Made by a program: the position numbers and the translations under genes. The notes under the pieces are model-generated. The model did no database searches, was not told where the DNA came from, and saw nothing but the letters and a program-made list of their open reading frames with translations. Of a stretch of 16,718 bases of DNA, positions 6,828-14,279 are shown piece by piece (position 1 is the stretch's first letter; each line of letters begins with the position of its first letter). The stretch comes from Pseudomonadaceae bacterium UBA5811 (lineage in GTDB: Bacteria; Pseudomonadota; Gammaproteobacteria; Pseudomonadales; Pseudomonadaceae): the NCBI GenBank assembly GCA_002417905.1, contig DIDB01000063.1, positions 1-16,718 on the forward strand, given 5' to 3'.

Positions 6828-7658
6828 TTACTGCCTTGCCAGGCGCCCATTGGCTGGCAGCCCGGGATGGGTACTCCGGAACGGATTGATATCCAGCCCG
6901 CCCCGGCGCACATAACGGGCATACACCGTCAACTGTTCCGGACAGAGCAATTGCTGCAGATCCAGAAAAATGCGCTCCACGCACTGCTCATGAAAGTCGG
7001 CATGCTGGCGGTAACTGACCAGATAGGCCAGGAAACTGCCAGGATCCAGCCAGTAACCTGAATACTCCACCACAATACTGCCCCAATCGGGCTGTCCGGT
7101 AACCGGGCAGTTCGACTTCAGCAAATGGCTGCTCAGGCAGGCCCGGGTGACCTGCTGCCGGTCACAGCGCAACAGCCCGGGCTGAGGTGTAGCGCAGGAT
7201 TCAATCCGGATATCCAGTTCATCCACACAATCGCCCGGCAGTAGTTGCAGACCCTGCTGCTGCACATCCCGCAGGGAATAAATACGGACCTGGACCGGCT
7301 TGCCGGCCACGGCAGACAGATCCTGCTCCAGTGTCCTGATCAACTGCCCGGTATTCTCAAAGACGCTCTGGTTAAGTGAGTTCAGATACAGCTTGAAAGA
7401 TTTTGATTCAATTATGTTGGGCGAGTCAGCGGGAATCTGGAACTCACCAACCGCCACCACCGGCTTTCCGGAAGGCAGCAACCAGGAAAGCTCATAACAG
7501 TTCCAGATATCTGCACCATAATAAGGCAATCTATCTGCTGTCAGGCCAAGCTCTGTCCACTTTGGGGCGCGAGCGATAGCAAACAGCAGTTGGGGACTAT
7601 AAGTACTGATGTAATGGGTTACCTTGCCCAAGGGAGAAGCATCAACAGAATGCGGCAT
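6828..7658 (-). CDS. queF: NADPH-dependent 7-cyano-7-deazaguanine reductase (long-form QueF)
   Basis: This 276-aa cytoplasmic enzyme reduces preQ0 to preQ1 with four electrons from NADPH in queuosine biosynthesis. It is the long, two-T-fold type (E. coli 282 aa). The QueF motif [11 protein letters not shown] is at 84-94. Catalytic C184 lies in [13 protein letters not shown], with D191, and H223/E224 are in ADFHEQCVE. These match E. coli C190, D197, H229 and E230 with a constant shift of six. The end [15 protein letters not shown] is typical. The ribosome site before ATG 7658 is weak. The gene follows the ABC permease by 90 bases on the same strand. I saw no preQ1 riboswitch in that gap. Its stop is three bases from the convergent DUF4404 stop. 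Confidence 0.97.
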   Translation of the reverse strand: MPHSVDASPLGKVTHYISTYSPQLLFAIARAPKWTELGLTADRLPYYGADIWNCYELSWLLPSGKPVVAVGEFQIPADSPNIIESKSFKLYLNSLNQSVFENTGQLIRTLEQDLSAVAGKPVQVRIYSLRDVQQQGLQLLPGDCVDELDIRIESCATPQPGLLRCDRQQVTRACLSSHLLKSNCPVTGQPDWGSIVVEYSGYWLDPGSFLAYLVSYRQHADFHEQCVERIFLDLQQLLCPEQLTVYARYVRRGGLDINPFRSTHPGLPANGRLARQ

Positions 7659-7666
7659 TCAAAAAT

Positions 7667-7677
7667 CCAGCAGCTGG
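7667..7677 (-). terminator. Weak hairpin with U run between ABC permease and queF
   Basis: CCAG (7667-7670) pairs with CTGG (7674-7677). On the minus strand this is followed by ATTTTT immediately before the queF start codon. It resembles a minimal terminator after the permease, but the stem is only four to five pairs and it overlaps the queF translation start. It could instead hinder or tune queF initiation. Confidence 0.25.
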
Positions 7678-7748
7678 AAAGGAAGGAATTCCAGCAGTGT
7701 ACTGACCTGCAAAACACTTTTCAGCAAGTGGGACAGTCGCACTGCACA

Positions 7749-8534
7749 CTACTGGCGCAGTCCTTTTCCCGTATTCAGCAAATAAATGCTCCAGCCATAA
7801 AGCAGCAGACAGGCCAGCAGCATAAAGCTGACAGCCACTCCGATCTGGATGTCAGAAATACCCAGCAAGCCATAACGAAATGCGTTGACCATATGCAATA
7901 CCGGATTTCCCAGAGAAATGGCCTGCCAGAATGCTGGCAGCAGGCTGATGGAGTAAAACACCCCGCCCAGATAGGTTAATGGCGTCAGGATAAAAGTGGG
8001 TACGATGGAAATATCATCAAAATTGCGGGCAAACACCGCATTGATAAAACCGCCCAGGGAAAAGATAACCGCAGTCAGCAGGATCACCAGCAGGGTGATT
8101 CCCGGATGGCTCAGCGGCAACTGCACAAATAGCCGGGATAGCAGCGATACAATCAGCCCGACCGCCAGTCCGCGCAGGACTCCCCCCGTCACAAAACCGC
8201 ACAGGATGACATGGGCCGAGACAGGTGCAACCAGCAACTCCTCCACTGAGCGGTGGAATTTGGTACTAAAGAAACTGGAAGCCACATTGTTATAGGCGTT
8301 GGTAATCACTGACATCATGATCAGTCCGGGCACAATGTACTCAATGTAACTGAACCCCTCCATATCACCGATACGGCGTCCCATCAGCCGGCCAAAAATC
8401 ACAAAATACAGCAGCATGGTGATAGCCGGAGGCAGCAGGGTCTGCGGCCAGATCCGCAGGAAACGGCGCACCTCCCGAAAGATGATGGTCCACAGGGCAA
8501 CCAGACTGATGCGCAGGCATATACGATTCATCAT
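7749..8534 (-). CDS. ABC-2 type transporter permease (YadH-like)
   Basis: This 261-aa inner-membrane protein has about six hydrophobic helices and starts MMNRICLRISLVALWTIIFRE. Typical ABC-2 permease features are REVRRFLRIWPQTLLPP near the N-terminus, the FSTKFHRSVEELLVAPV coupling segment, and SLGGFINAVFARNFDDISIVPTFILTPLTYLGGVFY. It should form the channel with the ATPase encoded immediately upstream, with which it overlaps in an ATGA (8531-8534). The family includes E. coli YadH and other exporters. The substrate cannot be read from sequence. A similar pair lies near queF in P. aeruginosa (PA2811/PA2812), so the position is probably ancestral. Confidence 0.9.
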   Translation of the reverse strand: MMNRICLRISLVALWTIIFREVRRFLRIWPQTLLPPAITMLLYFVIFGRLMGRRIGDMEGFSYIEYIVPGLIMMSVITNAYNNVASSFFSTKFHRSVEELLVAPVSAHVILCGFVTGGVLRGLAVGLIVSLLSRLFVQLPLSHPGITLLVILLTAVIFSLGGFINAVFARNFDDISIVPTFILTPLTYLGGVFYSISLLPAFWQAISLGNPVLHMVNAFRYGLLGISDIQIGVAVSFMLLACLLLYGWSIYLLNTGKGLRQ

Positions 8535-9460
8535 GATGCAGCCTCCTGCCCGCTCCGGAGCCTTGAAACAAACAGCTCCTCCAGCCGGTTATTCCGGCTG
8601 CGCAGACTGCTAACCCCGATACCCTGGGCATCCAGCTGCCGGAGCAGCCCGTTTATGCCCAGCGCACGGGATACCCGGACTTCAAGGGTACGCTCATCCA
8701 GCAGGTGCGAGGGATACGCCTCCAGTATCACCGGCTTCTGACAGGGGCTCGCCAGATCCAGCAGGAAAGTCTCCTCATCCAGCTGCTTGAGCAGCGCCCG
8801 CATGCTGGTATTTTCCACAATCCGACCCTGGTCAATGATGGCGATGCTGCGACATAGCTGCTCGGCTTCCTCCAGATAATGCGTGGTCAGAATGATGGTA
8901 ACGCCCTGCCGGTTCAGATCCTCCAGAAAACGCCACATGGAACGGCGCAGCTCGATATCCACTCCGGCTGTCGGCTCATCCAGAATCAGCAGGCGCGGCT
9001 GGTGAATCAAGGCACGGGCAATCATCAGCCGCCGCTTCATGCCACCAGACAGCATGCGTACTGCCTCATCCCGCTTGTCCCAGAGATCCAGCTGGCGCAA
9101 GTAGTGCCCGGCCCGGCGCCGGGCCTCGCCCGGCAGGATGCCATAATAGCCGGCCTGATTGACCAAAATGTCGAGCACCCGCTCGAACTGGTTAAAGTTG
9201 AACTCCTGGGGAACCACGCCCAGCGCCAGCTTGAGCCCCAGTGGATCCCGGTCCAGATCGTGTCCGAAGACCTGGACGCTACCGGCCGTTTTGTTTATCA
9301 GGGTAGAGAGAATGCCAATGGTCGTGGATTTCCCCGCCCCGTTAGGGCCCAGCAGGGCAAAAAAATCCCCGCTGCCGATATCCAGGTCAATGCCCTTCAG
9401 GGCCTGGAAACCATTGTGATACGTCTTGGCCAACTGCCGGATCGATAATGCCAGGCTCAT
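8531..9460 (-). CDS. ABC-2 type transporter ATP-binding protein (YadG/CcmA-like)
   Basis: This 309-aa ATPase starts MSLALSIRQLAKTYHNG. It carries all nucleotide-binding motifs: Walker A GPNGAGKST (38-46), Q85 in VVPQEF, signature LSGGMKRR (137-144), Walker B LLILDEP (157-163) and switch H194 in TTHYLEEAEQ. A C-terminal extension of about 80 residues follows the ATPase core. It powers the permease whose start overlaps its stop. The start is uncertain: ATG 9460 begins the conserved domain but has a poor ribosome site, and an in-frame TTG at 9475 with AGG ten bases upstream is possible. The gene lies 71 bases after pqiC on the same strand, so it could be part of the pqi transcript. Exporter substrate is unknown. 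Confidence 0.93.
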   Translation of the reverse strand: MSLALSIRQLAKTYHNGFQALKGIDLDIGSGDFFALLGPNGAGKSTTIGILSTLINKTAGSVQVFGHDLDRDPLGLKLALGVVPQEFNFNQFERVLDILVNQAGYYGILPGEARRRAGHYLRQLDLWDKRDEAVRMLSGGMKRRLMIARALIHQPRLLILDEPTAGVDIELRRSMWRFLEDLNRQGVTIILTTHYLEEAEQLCRSIAIIDQGRIVENTSMRALLKQLDEETFLLDLASPCQKPVILEAYPSHLLDERTLEVRVSRALGINGLLRQLDAQGIGVSSLRSRNNRLEELFVSRLRSGQEAAS

Positions 9461-9531
9461 GCATGCACACTGCAAATACTTGAAACCTGTCTTTTAACAC
9501 AGTCCTGGCCACGGGACCCAGGCAGCCTGCC

Positions 9532-10146
9532 TCAGGGGCAGCCCGCGGCCGGATCAGCGGCCCAGCGCCGGGCCGCTCCAGCAATTGCCATGGCCAGACG
9601 GGCAATCACCTGCTGGTGGGCCTGAACCAGACTGGCCAGATCCACCGTTCCGGTGGTCTGGCGGACCTGGCTGCCACAGTTCAGAACCCGCTCCTTATGG
9701 TCTGGCCCCTGCAGTTTCAGGCTCCAGACCATGTCCACCAGCGCATAGTAGCCAGGTACTGATTCAAAACGCCGGACATCCGCCCGCAATTGCAGTACCG
9801 GCTGCTCCGGGGCCAGCGGCAGCCCGTGCAGATCCCGCACGCCCAGCGCCTGCTCCAGCTGGCCGGACAGCGCCAGCTGGAACTCATCACCCAGCGCAGC
9901 ACTCCAGCGATCATTGTCCAGAATGGCCAGCCGGCCATTGTTCTGGCGGATAACCAGTTCTGACTGGTCAACCTGGGCAGGCATGCCCACCGGCATGACC
10001 TCCAGCTGGAAAGGAGCAGCCGCCCGGGCAGCCCCTGCTGCGACCGGCAGCACGGCCGGCTGCAGGGTGTAATAATGAACAGGCGCCGAACTGCAGGCCA
10101 CCAGCCCCAGCAGGCTGGACAGGATCAATCCTTTTACCGGTTTCAT
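9532..10146 (-). CDS. pqiC: PqiC outer-membrane lipoprotein (YmbA-type transport auxiliary protein)
   Basis: This 204-aa protein has a clear lipoprotein signal, MKPVKGLILSSLLGLVAC, with lipobox LVAC at 15-18. Serine at +2 favours outer-membrane retention. The body has the family motifs HYYTLQP, LEVMPVGMPAQVDQSELVIR, NDRWSAALGDEFQLALSGQLEQAL and VLQLRADVRRFESVPG. In E. coli PqiC interacts with PqiB and anchors its periplasmic tunnel at the outer membrane. Its start overlaps the pqiB stop in an ATGA (10143-10146), so it belongs to the same operon. Confidence 0.93.
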   Translation of the reverse strand: MKPVKGLILSSLLGLVACSSAPVHYYTLQPAVLPVAAGAARAAAPFQLEVMPVGMPAQVDQSELVIRQNNGRLAILDNDRWSAALGDEFQLALSGQLEQALGVRDLHGLPLAPEQPVLQLRADVRRFESVPGYYALVDMVWSLKLQGPDHKERVLNCGSQVRQTTGTVDLASLVQAHQQVIARLAMAIAGAARRWAADPAAGCP

Positions 10147-11801
10147 TGCCGGGACTCCATCTCGATATTCAGATCATCCAGCCGGGTATTGCTGCGCCGC
10201 CCCCGGATCAGGGATTCCGGATGGCGCTCCAGAAAATCGGTCAGCTGGCGAACCGAGCGCGCCGTGCGCTGCAGCTCGGTCATGGCAGCCGCCAGCTCCT
10301 GACGCTCGGGCGAGCTGGCAGCCACCGTTGAGGCAGCCGCTTCCATGGTCTTGCGGGCCTGCTCCAGCGTCGCACCAATTTGCGGCAGGGTAGCCGCATT
10401 GAACTGCATCAGGCTGCTCTGGAGTGCCTCCAGAGTACCGTTAAGATTGTGAGCGATGCGATCAAAAGGAATCTTGCTGAACTTGTCAGCCATGGCCTGC
10501 AGTTGCTCCTGCAGCTTGTCAAAGCTGCCCGGAACCGTGGGGATTTCCAGAATGCTGGCTTTAGGGTCCAGCCGGACTGGCCGGGCCGACGGTTCAAAGT
10601 CCATACCGATATACAGCTGCCCGGTCAGAAGATTGCCCGACCGGGCCTGGGCCCGCAGGCCTCGCTCCACCATGGCCCGGAACAGCCGGGCCGCCCGCCC
10701 CTCCTCCTTGCCGCCGATTTTTTCAGCCAGCTTGTCATAGGCCGCGCCCAGCCGCTGGGGATACAGCAGCACACCCACAACCGCCGGAAACCGCTGGGCC
10801 CGGCTGTCGTAATCCATGCTGATGGATACTACCCGACCGATTTCCACGCCCTGAAATTCCACGGGAGCATTCTGGCTCAGGCCGCGCAGGGAGCGATCAA
10901 AACGCATGCGCACATAAATGGCCGGGCCATCCGGCGGGGCCAGCGCCGTTTTCTGGTTCTCGAACAGCCGGAACTCATAACCTTCGGCCGCTAGCGGACG
11001 GTCCGGTGAAAAGTCCGGCTCCCGGAACGCGATACCGCCGGCCAGAATGGCCGATAGTGACTCCGTATCCACACTGACCCCGCTGGCACTGACATTGACA
11101 TCCACTCCACTGGCATTCCAGAAGCGGGTATCTTCCAGCACAAAGCGATCATTGGGGGCATTGATAAACACCTGCAGGTCAACACCCTTGCCATCCGCTG
11201 ACAGCTGATAGGAAATCACCTGCCCCACCGGAATCCGCCGGTAATAAACCGGTGAGCCGATTCCCAGCGAGCCCAGATCATCGGTATGCAGTACAAAACG
11301 CTGGCCCTTTTCGCCATAGGTGATAGCTGGCGGCGTTTCCAGCCCCACAAACTTTTTGCTTTCCCGGGACGAACTGCCAGCATCAGCCCCGATAAACGCT
11401 CCGGAGAACAGCGTATCTACTCCGGAAACTCCATTGGCGCCAATCCGCGGCCGCACCACCCAGAACTGGGTATCCTCCGCAGTAAAGGAACGGGCACTGG
11501 CATCCAGCTCAATGCTGGCATTGACGTGAGTGCGGTCATGACTCAGAGAAATCCCGGTAACTGTTCCGATTACCACATTCTTGTACTTGACCTGGGTTTT
11601 GTTGGCCTCCAGCCCCTCGGCGGTCTGGAAGCTGACGGTAATCTTCGGTCCGGCTGACAGCCAGCTGTGTGCCACCATCGACAGGCCCACCAGAGCCGCC
11701 ACAATGGGCACCAGCCAGACCAGTGACACACTGAAGCGCCGCTGGATGACCTGCGGTACTCCGGGTTGCGGCTGAATGGCCGCCGGCACTCTGTCAGTCA
11801 T
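10143..11801 (-). CDS. pqiB: PqiB, MCE-domain envelope lipid-transport protein
   Basis: This 552-aa protein matches the size of E. coli PqiB (546 aa). A cytoplasmic N-terminus is followed by one membrane anchor (about 26-48, SLVWLVPIVAALVGLSMVA). Three MCE domains follow at about 53-150, 168-265 and 293-405, each with the phrase 'V.Y..V.IG.V' or similar (VKYKNVVIGTV, VYYRRIPVGQV, VEFQGVEIGRV). A long helical tail (about 428-525) would form the tube reaching towards the outer membrane. PqiB hexamers form a tunnel that moves lipid across the periplasm. The first eight bases overlap the end of the second pqiA half-gene, and the end overlaps pqiC. Confidence 0.96.
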   Translation of the reverse strand: MTDRVPAAIQPQPGVPQVIQRRFSVSLVWLVPIVAALVGLSMVAHSWLSAGPKITVSFQTAEGLEANKTQVKYKNVVIGTVTGISLSHDRTHVNASIELDASARSFTAEDTQFWVVRPRIGANGVSGVDTLFSGAFIGADAGSSSRESKKFVGLETPPAITYGEKGQRFVLHTDDLGSLGIGSPVYYRRIPVGQVISYQLSADGKGVDLQVFINAPNDRFVLEDTRFWNASGVDVNVSASGVSVDTESLSAILAGGIAFREPDFSPDRPLAAEGYEFRLFENQKTALAPPDGPAIYVRMRFDRSLRGLSQNAPVEFQGVEIGRVVSISMDYDSRAQRFPAVVGVLLYPQRLGAAYDKLAEKIGGKEEGRAARLFRAMVERGLRAQARSGNLLTGQLYIGMDFEPSARPVRLDPKASILEIPTVPGSFDKLQEQLQAMADKFSKIPFDRIAHNLNGTLEALQSSLMQFNAATLPQIGATLEQARKTMEAAASTVAASSPERQELAAAMTELQRTARSVRQLTDFLERHPESLIRGRRSNTRLDDLNIEMESRQ

Positions 11802-12408
11802 TCTCTACCTCGACATCCCAGATCAGACGGGGATCAAAACTCATGGCGGACAGCATGGTCAGCACCACCACCATCCCGAAAAACAGGATACCCGGACGTG
11901 GCTCAATGGTACCCAGCGCATGAAACTGCACCAGCGCAGCCACCAGCGCCACCACCAGCACATCCAGCATGGACCAGTAACCGATCAGCTCCACAAAGCG
12001 GTACAGCTTCGCCCGCTCCCGCATTGCCCAGCGGCTGCGGCGCTGGCAGGTCACCAGCAACAGCCCCAGCAGAAAAAACTTCATGCAGGGCACTGCCACG
12101 CTGGCAATAAAAATGACCAGGGCAATATCCCAGGAGCCGGCCTCCCAGAACTCGACCACCCCGGTCATGATCGTGTTCTCACTGCCATGACCCAGCATGT
12201 CGCTGTACATTACCGGCAACAGATTGGCCGGAATATAAAAAATCAGGCTGGCCAGCAGGAACGCCCAGGTCCGGGCAATGCTTTCCGGCTTGCGGGCATG
12301 TACCCGGGACAGGCAGCGCGGGCAATGCAGCTGGTCCATGCCACACACCTGACCGCAGGTATGGCACAGGCATAACCCCAGCTCACGGGCATAGGGCGGC
12401 AGACTCAC
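11794..12408 (-). CDS. pqiA: PqiA C-terminal half as a separate protein (paraquat-inducible protein A domain)
   Basis: This 204-aa inner-membrane protein has a zinc-ribbon-like start (C15xxC18 and C29xxC32 in CHTCGQVCGMDQLHCPRC) and about four transmembrane helices (roughly 47-66, 95-120, 141-161, 171-190). I chose the GTG at 12408 because it forms a GTGA overlap with the preceding half-gene. The frame is open further upstream, but only inside that gene. E. coli PqiA is one polypeptide of about 417 aa with two such domains. Here the domains are on two adjacent genes, an arrangement also seen in Pseudomonas relatives. The two proteins probably associate with PqiB in the inner membrane. Confidence 0.88.
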   Translation of the reverse strand: MSLPPYARELGLCLCHTCGQVCGMDQLHCPRCLSRVHARKPESIARTWAFLLASLIFYIPANLLPVMYSDMLGHGSENTIMTGVVEFWEAGSWDIALVIFIASVAVPCMKFFLLGLLLVTCQRRSRWAMRERAKLYRFVELIGYWSMLDVLVVALVAALVQFHALGTIEPRPGILFFGMVVVLTMLSAMSFDPRLIWDVEVEND

Positions 12409-13028
12409 CCGGCTACCCTCCCGGCTTCTGCCGCATCCCGGAAATCCCAGAGCCGGCGGATACCCTTGCCGGCCAGCAGGATAATCAGTACCGCCAGCAT
12501 GGCAATTGCCCACAAGCCCAGCCCCGGAATGACTTTCAGCATTCCGGCCAGCTTGATGATGGCCACCAGAATGCCCAGCAGGCAGACCTCCAGCATGCTC
12601 CAGGGGCGCAGATGCTCCAGCGAGCGCATGCACAGCCGGAAACCTGGCGCCACCTGCCCAACATGGGCATGCAGCAGCAGCCACAGCAGCAGCAGGATCT
12701 GCAGCAGAGGTGCAAAAATGATGGCCAGCCCGGCCACCAGCGCCACCAGGGTGATGCGGCCATGGGCCAGAGCCTGCACTGACTGCCAGAGGGTGGCCTC
12801 GTTGCTCAGGCCCTGCATGCTGATATGCACTACCGGAAAAACATTGGCAAACACAAACAGGATGGCCGCCGTCACCGTCAGGGCCAGCAGCTGTTCAACT
12901 GACAGATAGTGCCCCCGCTCCAGCACGGCCCCGCAGCGGACACAGCGGACCACCTGCCCCCGCTCCGGCGGATGGCGCCGGTACAGCGAATCGCAGTGCT
13001 CACAGATGATCAGTGCGGAACGGGACAT
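12405..13028 (-). CDS. pqiA: PqiA N-terminal half as a separate protein (paraquat-inducible protein A domain)
   Basis: This 207-aa protein starts MSRSALIICEHCDSLYRR, preceded by a good AGGAG site on the minus strand. A longer open frame to 13193 has no support. It has C9xxC12 and C29xxC32, a probable zinc ribbon. Four hydrophobic helices follow at about 46-68, 92-120, 146-162 and 170-187, together with the family phrases FANVFPVVHISMQG and LRPWSMLEVCLLGILVAIIKL. It is the first gene of the pqi operon (two pqiA halves, pqiB, pqiC). In E. coli pqi is induced by redox stress through SoxRS; I could not identify a SoxS site upstream here. Confidence 0.9.
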   Translation of the reverse strand: MSRSALIICEHCDSLYRRHPPERGQVVRCVRCGAVLERGHYLSVEQLLALTVTAAILFVFANVFPVVHISMQGLSNEATLWQSVQALAHGRITLVALVAGLAIIFAPLLQILLLLWLLLHAHVGQVAPGFRLCMRSLEHLRPWSMLEVCLLGILVAIIKLAGMLKVIPGLGLWAIAMLAVLIILLAGKGIRRLWDFRDAAEAGRVAG

Positions 13029-13192
13029 CGCCTCTCCTGACTGGAACGCCGGACAAGCCACAGCCTGCCTGGAGCAGCGATGATGTCCGAGCCATGGCCA
13101 GATGTCCATGCCAGAGCAGCGGCCTGTCCCGGACATGCAGCATGACCTCCCGGAATAAAATGCTGCAGCGGCTCGGTAAGCGTGAGAAAACA

Positions 13193-13213
13193 TGGCATTT
13201 TAGTAGAATGCCA
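13193..13213. promoter_or_regulatory. Perfect 7-bp inverted repeat in the divergent pqi / PH-protein control region
   Basis: TGGCATT (13193-13199) and AATGCCA (13207-13213) flank a 7-base centre, TTAGTAG. The repeat lies in the 279-base gap between the divergent pqiA and PH-domain genes. A TAGAAT at 13204-13209 inside it could be a plus-strand -10, though no good -35 is seen. It may be a repressor site or a transcript hairpin. The rest of this gap holds no convincing gene. Confidence 0.35.
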
Positions 13214-13307
13214 GGCGACAGGGCGCAGACCAGACCCGTTTCTGCACCGCGTCCTGACTTGGCACCGGAGCCTTCTGCCAACACCGCTTCAATCATTGAG
13301 GAACAGA

Positions 13308-13724
13308 ATGAATACCTACCGCTCCAAAGTCGATACCGGCTTTTCTGCCACTGCATGGGCCATTGCGCTGATCAGTCTGTACGTCACCTGGAAACTCACC
13401 CAGGCCAGCCATCCCCCCCTGTGGTTCATCATGACCCTGACGCTGTTCGCCGGTGTGGTCCTGCCACTGTGGATTCTGCGCGGGACCGCATACAGTCTGG
13501 GCGAAGAACAGCTGGACGTAGCCTGCGGCCCGTTCCGCTGGAAAATCCCGTTCAGCGAAATCCAGTCGGTTACCCTGGCCTCCAGCCGTACCTACTGCCC
13601 GGCCCTGTCCCAGGAGCAGGTGCATATCCGTTACGCGGACGACCGGGTGCTGATCATTTCCCCGCTGGACCGCAAGCAGTTCCTGCAGGACCTGAAAGGT
13701 CATTGCCCACAGCTGGCTGCCTGA
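13308..13724 (+). CDS. Two-helix membrane protein with bacterial PH domain (bPH_4/DUF1200-like)
   Basis: This 138-aa protein starts MNTYRSKVDTGFSATAWAIA. I chose ATG 13308 because GAGGA lies about nine bases upstream. The longer frame from 13182 has no ribosome site and an implausible N-terminus. Two transmembrane helices (about 13-30 and 38-57) are followed by a C-terminal domain (62-130). Its phrases, RGTAYSLGEEQLDVACGPFRWKIPFSEIQSV and IRYADDRVLIISPLDRKQFLQDL, match the bacterial PH-domain pattern of DUF1200 proteins. The domain probably faces the cytoplasm. Function is unknown. It is divergent from the pqi operon and convergent with the GvpU-like gene. Confidence 0.75.
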   Translation: MNTYRSKVDTGFSATAWAIALISLYVTWKLTQASHPPLWFIMTLTLFAGVVLPLWILRGTAYSLGEEQLDVACGPFRWKIPFSEIQSVTLASSRTYCPALSQEQVHIRYADDRVLIISPLDRKQFLQDLKGHCPQLAA

Positions 13725-13737
13725 GTGCAGCCGGGGT

Positions 13738-13767
13738 GCGGACGGTAAACCTGTTTTTATCGTCCGC
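13738..13767. terminator. Long hairpin between convergent genes
   Basis: GCGGACG (13738-13744) pairs with CGTCCGC (13761-13767). The inner GTAAA/TTTAT bases can extend the stem to about 12 pairs on the plus-strand transcript, leaving a small loop. It sits between the stops of the PH-domain gene and the GvpU-like gene, where a bidirectional terminator is expected. No U run follows on either strand; the only T run is inside the hairpin. Confidence 0.5.
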
Positions 13768-13791
13768 CTGTCCGGAGCAGGAGCAGCAGGC

Positions 13792-14217
13792 TCAGAGACC
13801 TGCGAAGGACAGACCGGTAATGGCCCGGATACGACCCCGCCAGAGCGGAGCCTGCACAGGCACTGTCCCCCCGGCCGCTGCCGGACCGGCCACGCAGGCA
13901 TCGCGCAAATGGATGAAATGCGGCCCATCCCCTTCTGCATCATCGTTGGCCAGCACGTCCATGTACTGCCCGAACCAGTCACCCAGCCCGGCATGAGCCA
14001 GGTGACCCGCGCCCGCCTCACAGAACCGGGTACTGAGCAGCTCCAGGTAGCGTTCCCCCGAGATCACCACACCACTGACCAGCCCACCAGTGGTATTGAG
14101 CGTCACTGGCAGCTCGATGCCGCTTTTGGCCAGAAACACCAGGTTCTGGATAAACCAGTCCGACTTGCCCACGGGCATATCCATGCCTGATACCGGCTCC
14201 TTGGCCTGCAGTTTCAT
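13792..14217 (-). CDS. GvpU-like protein (gas vesicle accessory protein family), orphan
   Basis: This 141-aa protein starts MKLQAKEPVSGMDMPVG with GGAG about nine bases upstream. Its core, DWFIQNLVFLAKSGIELPVTLNTTGGLVSGVVISGERYLE, with a later FIHLRDA and PLWRGRIRAITGLSFAGL, resembles what I remember of the GvpU family: a short beta-rich protein with a LVSG.(L/V)ISG motif and a WRGR..(E/A)(V/I).G end. In Bacillus megaterium GvpU is encoded in the gas-vesicle cluster. No gvpA or other gas-vesicle gene is in this window, so the role here is probably different. The protein has no signal peptide or membrane helix. It lies 62 bases downstream of glgB on the same strand and may be cotranscribed. 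The family assignment is from memory of motif pattern. Confidence 0.6.
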   Translation of the reverse strand: MKLQAKEPVSGMDMPVGKSDWFIQNLVFLAKSGIELPVTLNTTGGLVSGVVISGERYLELLSTRFCEAGAGHLAHAGLGDWFGQYMDVLANDDAEGDGPHFIHLRDACVAGPAAAGGTVPVQAPLWRGRIRAITGLSFAGL

Positions 14218-14279
14218 GATGGCACTCCACGTCAGATGCACGGAGCAGGACCTTAACCGGAAATCTTGACAATCCTGTA

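Noticed and set aside
7659..7748. preQ1 riboswitch upstream of queF
   Set aside because: The 90-base gap shows no preQ1-I type pseudoknot pattern that I can recognise, only a weak hairpin and U run.
13715..13732. GGCTGC/GCAGCC hairpin across the PH gene stop codon
   Set aside because: It is a short GC stem overlapping coding sequence with no U run. The larger hairpin just downstream is the better terminator candidate.
13013..13996. 327-aa plus-strand frame across pqiA1 start, PH gene and GvpU-like gene
   Set aside because: It crosses three supported genes in another frame, and the product is low-complexity Pro/Arg/Ser.
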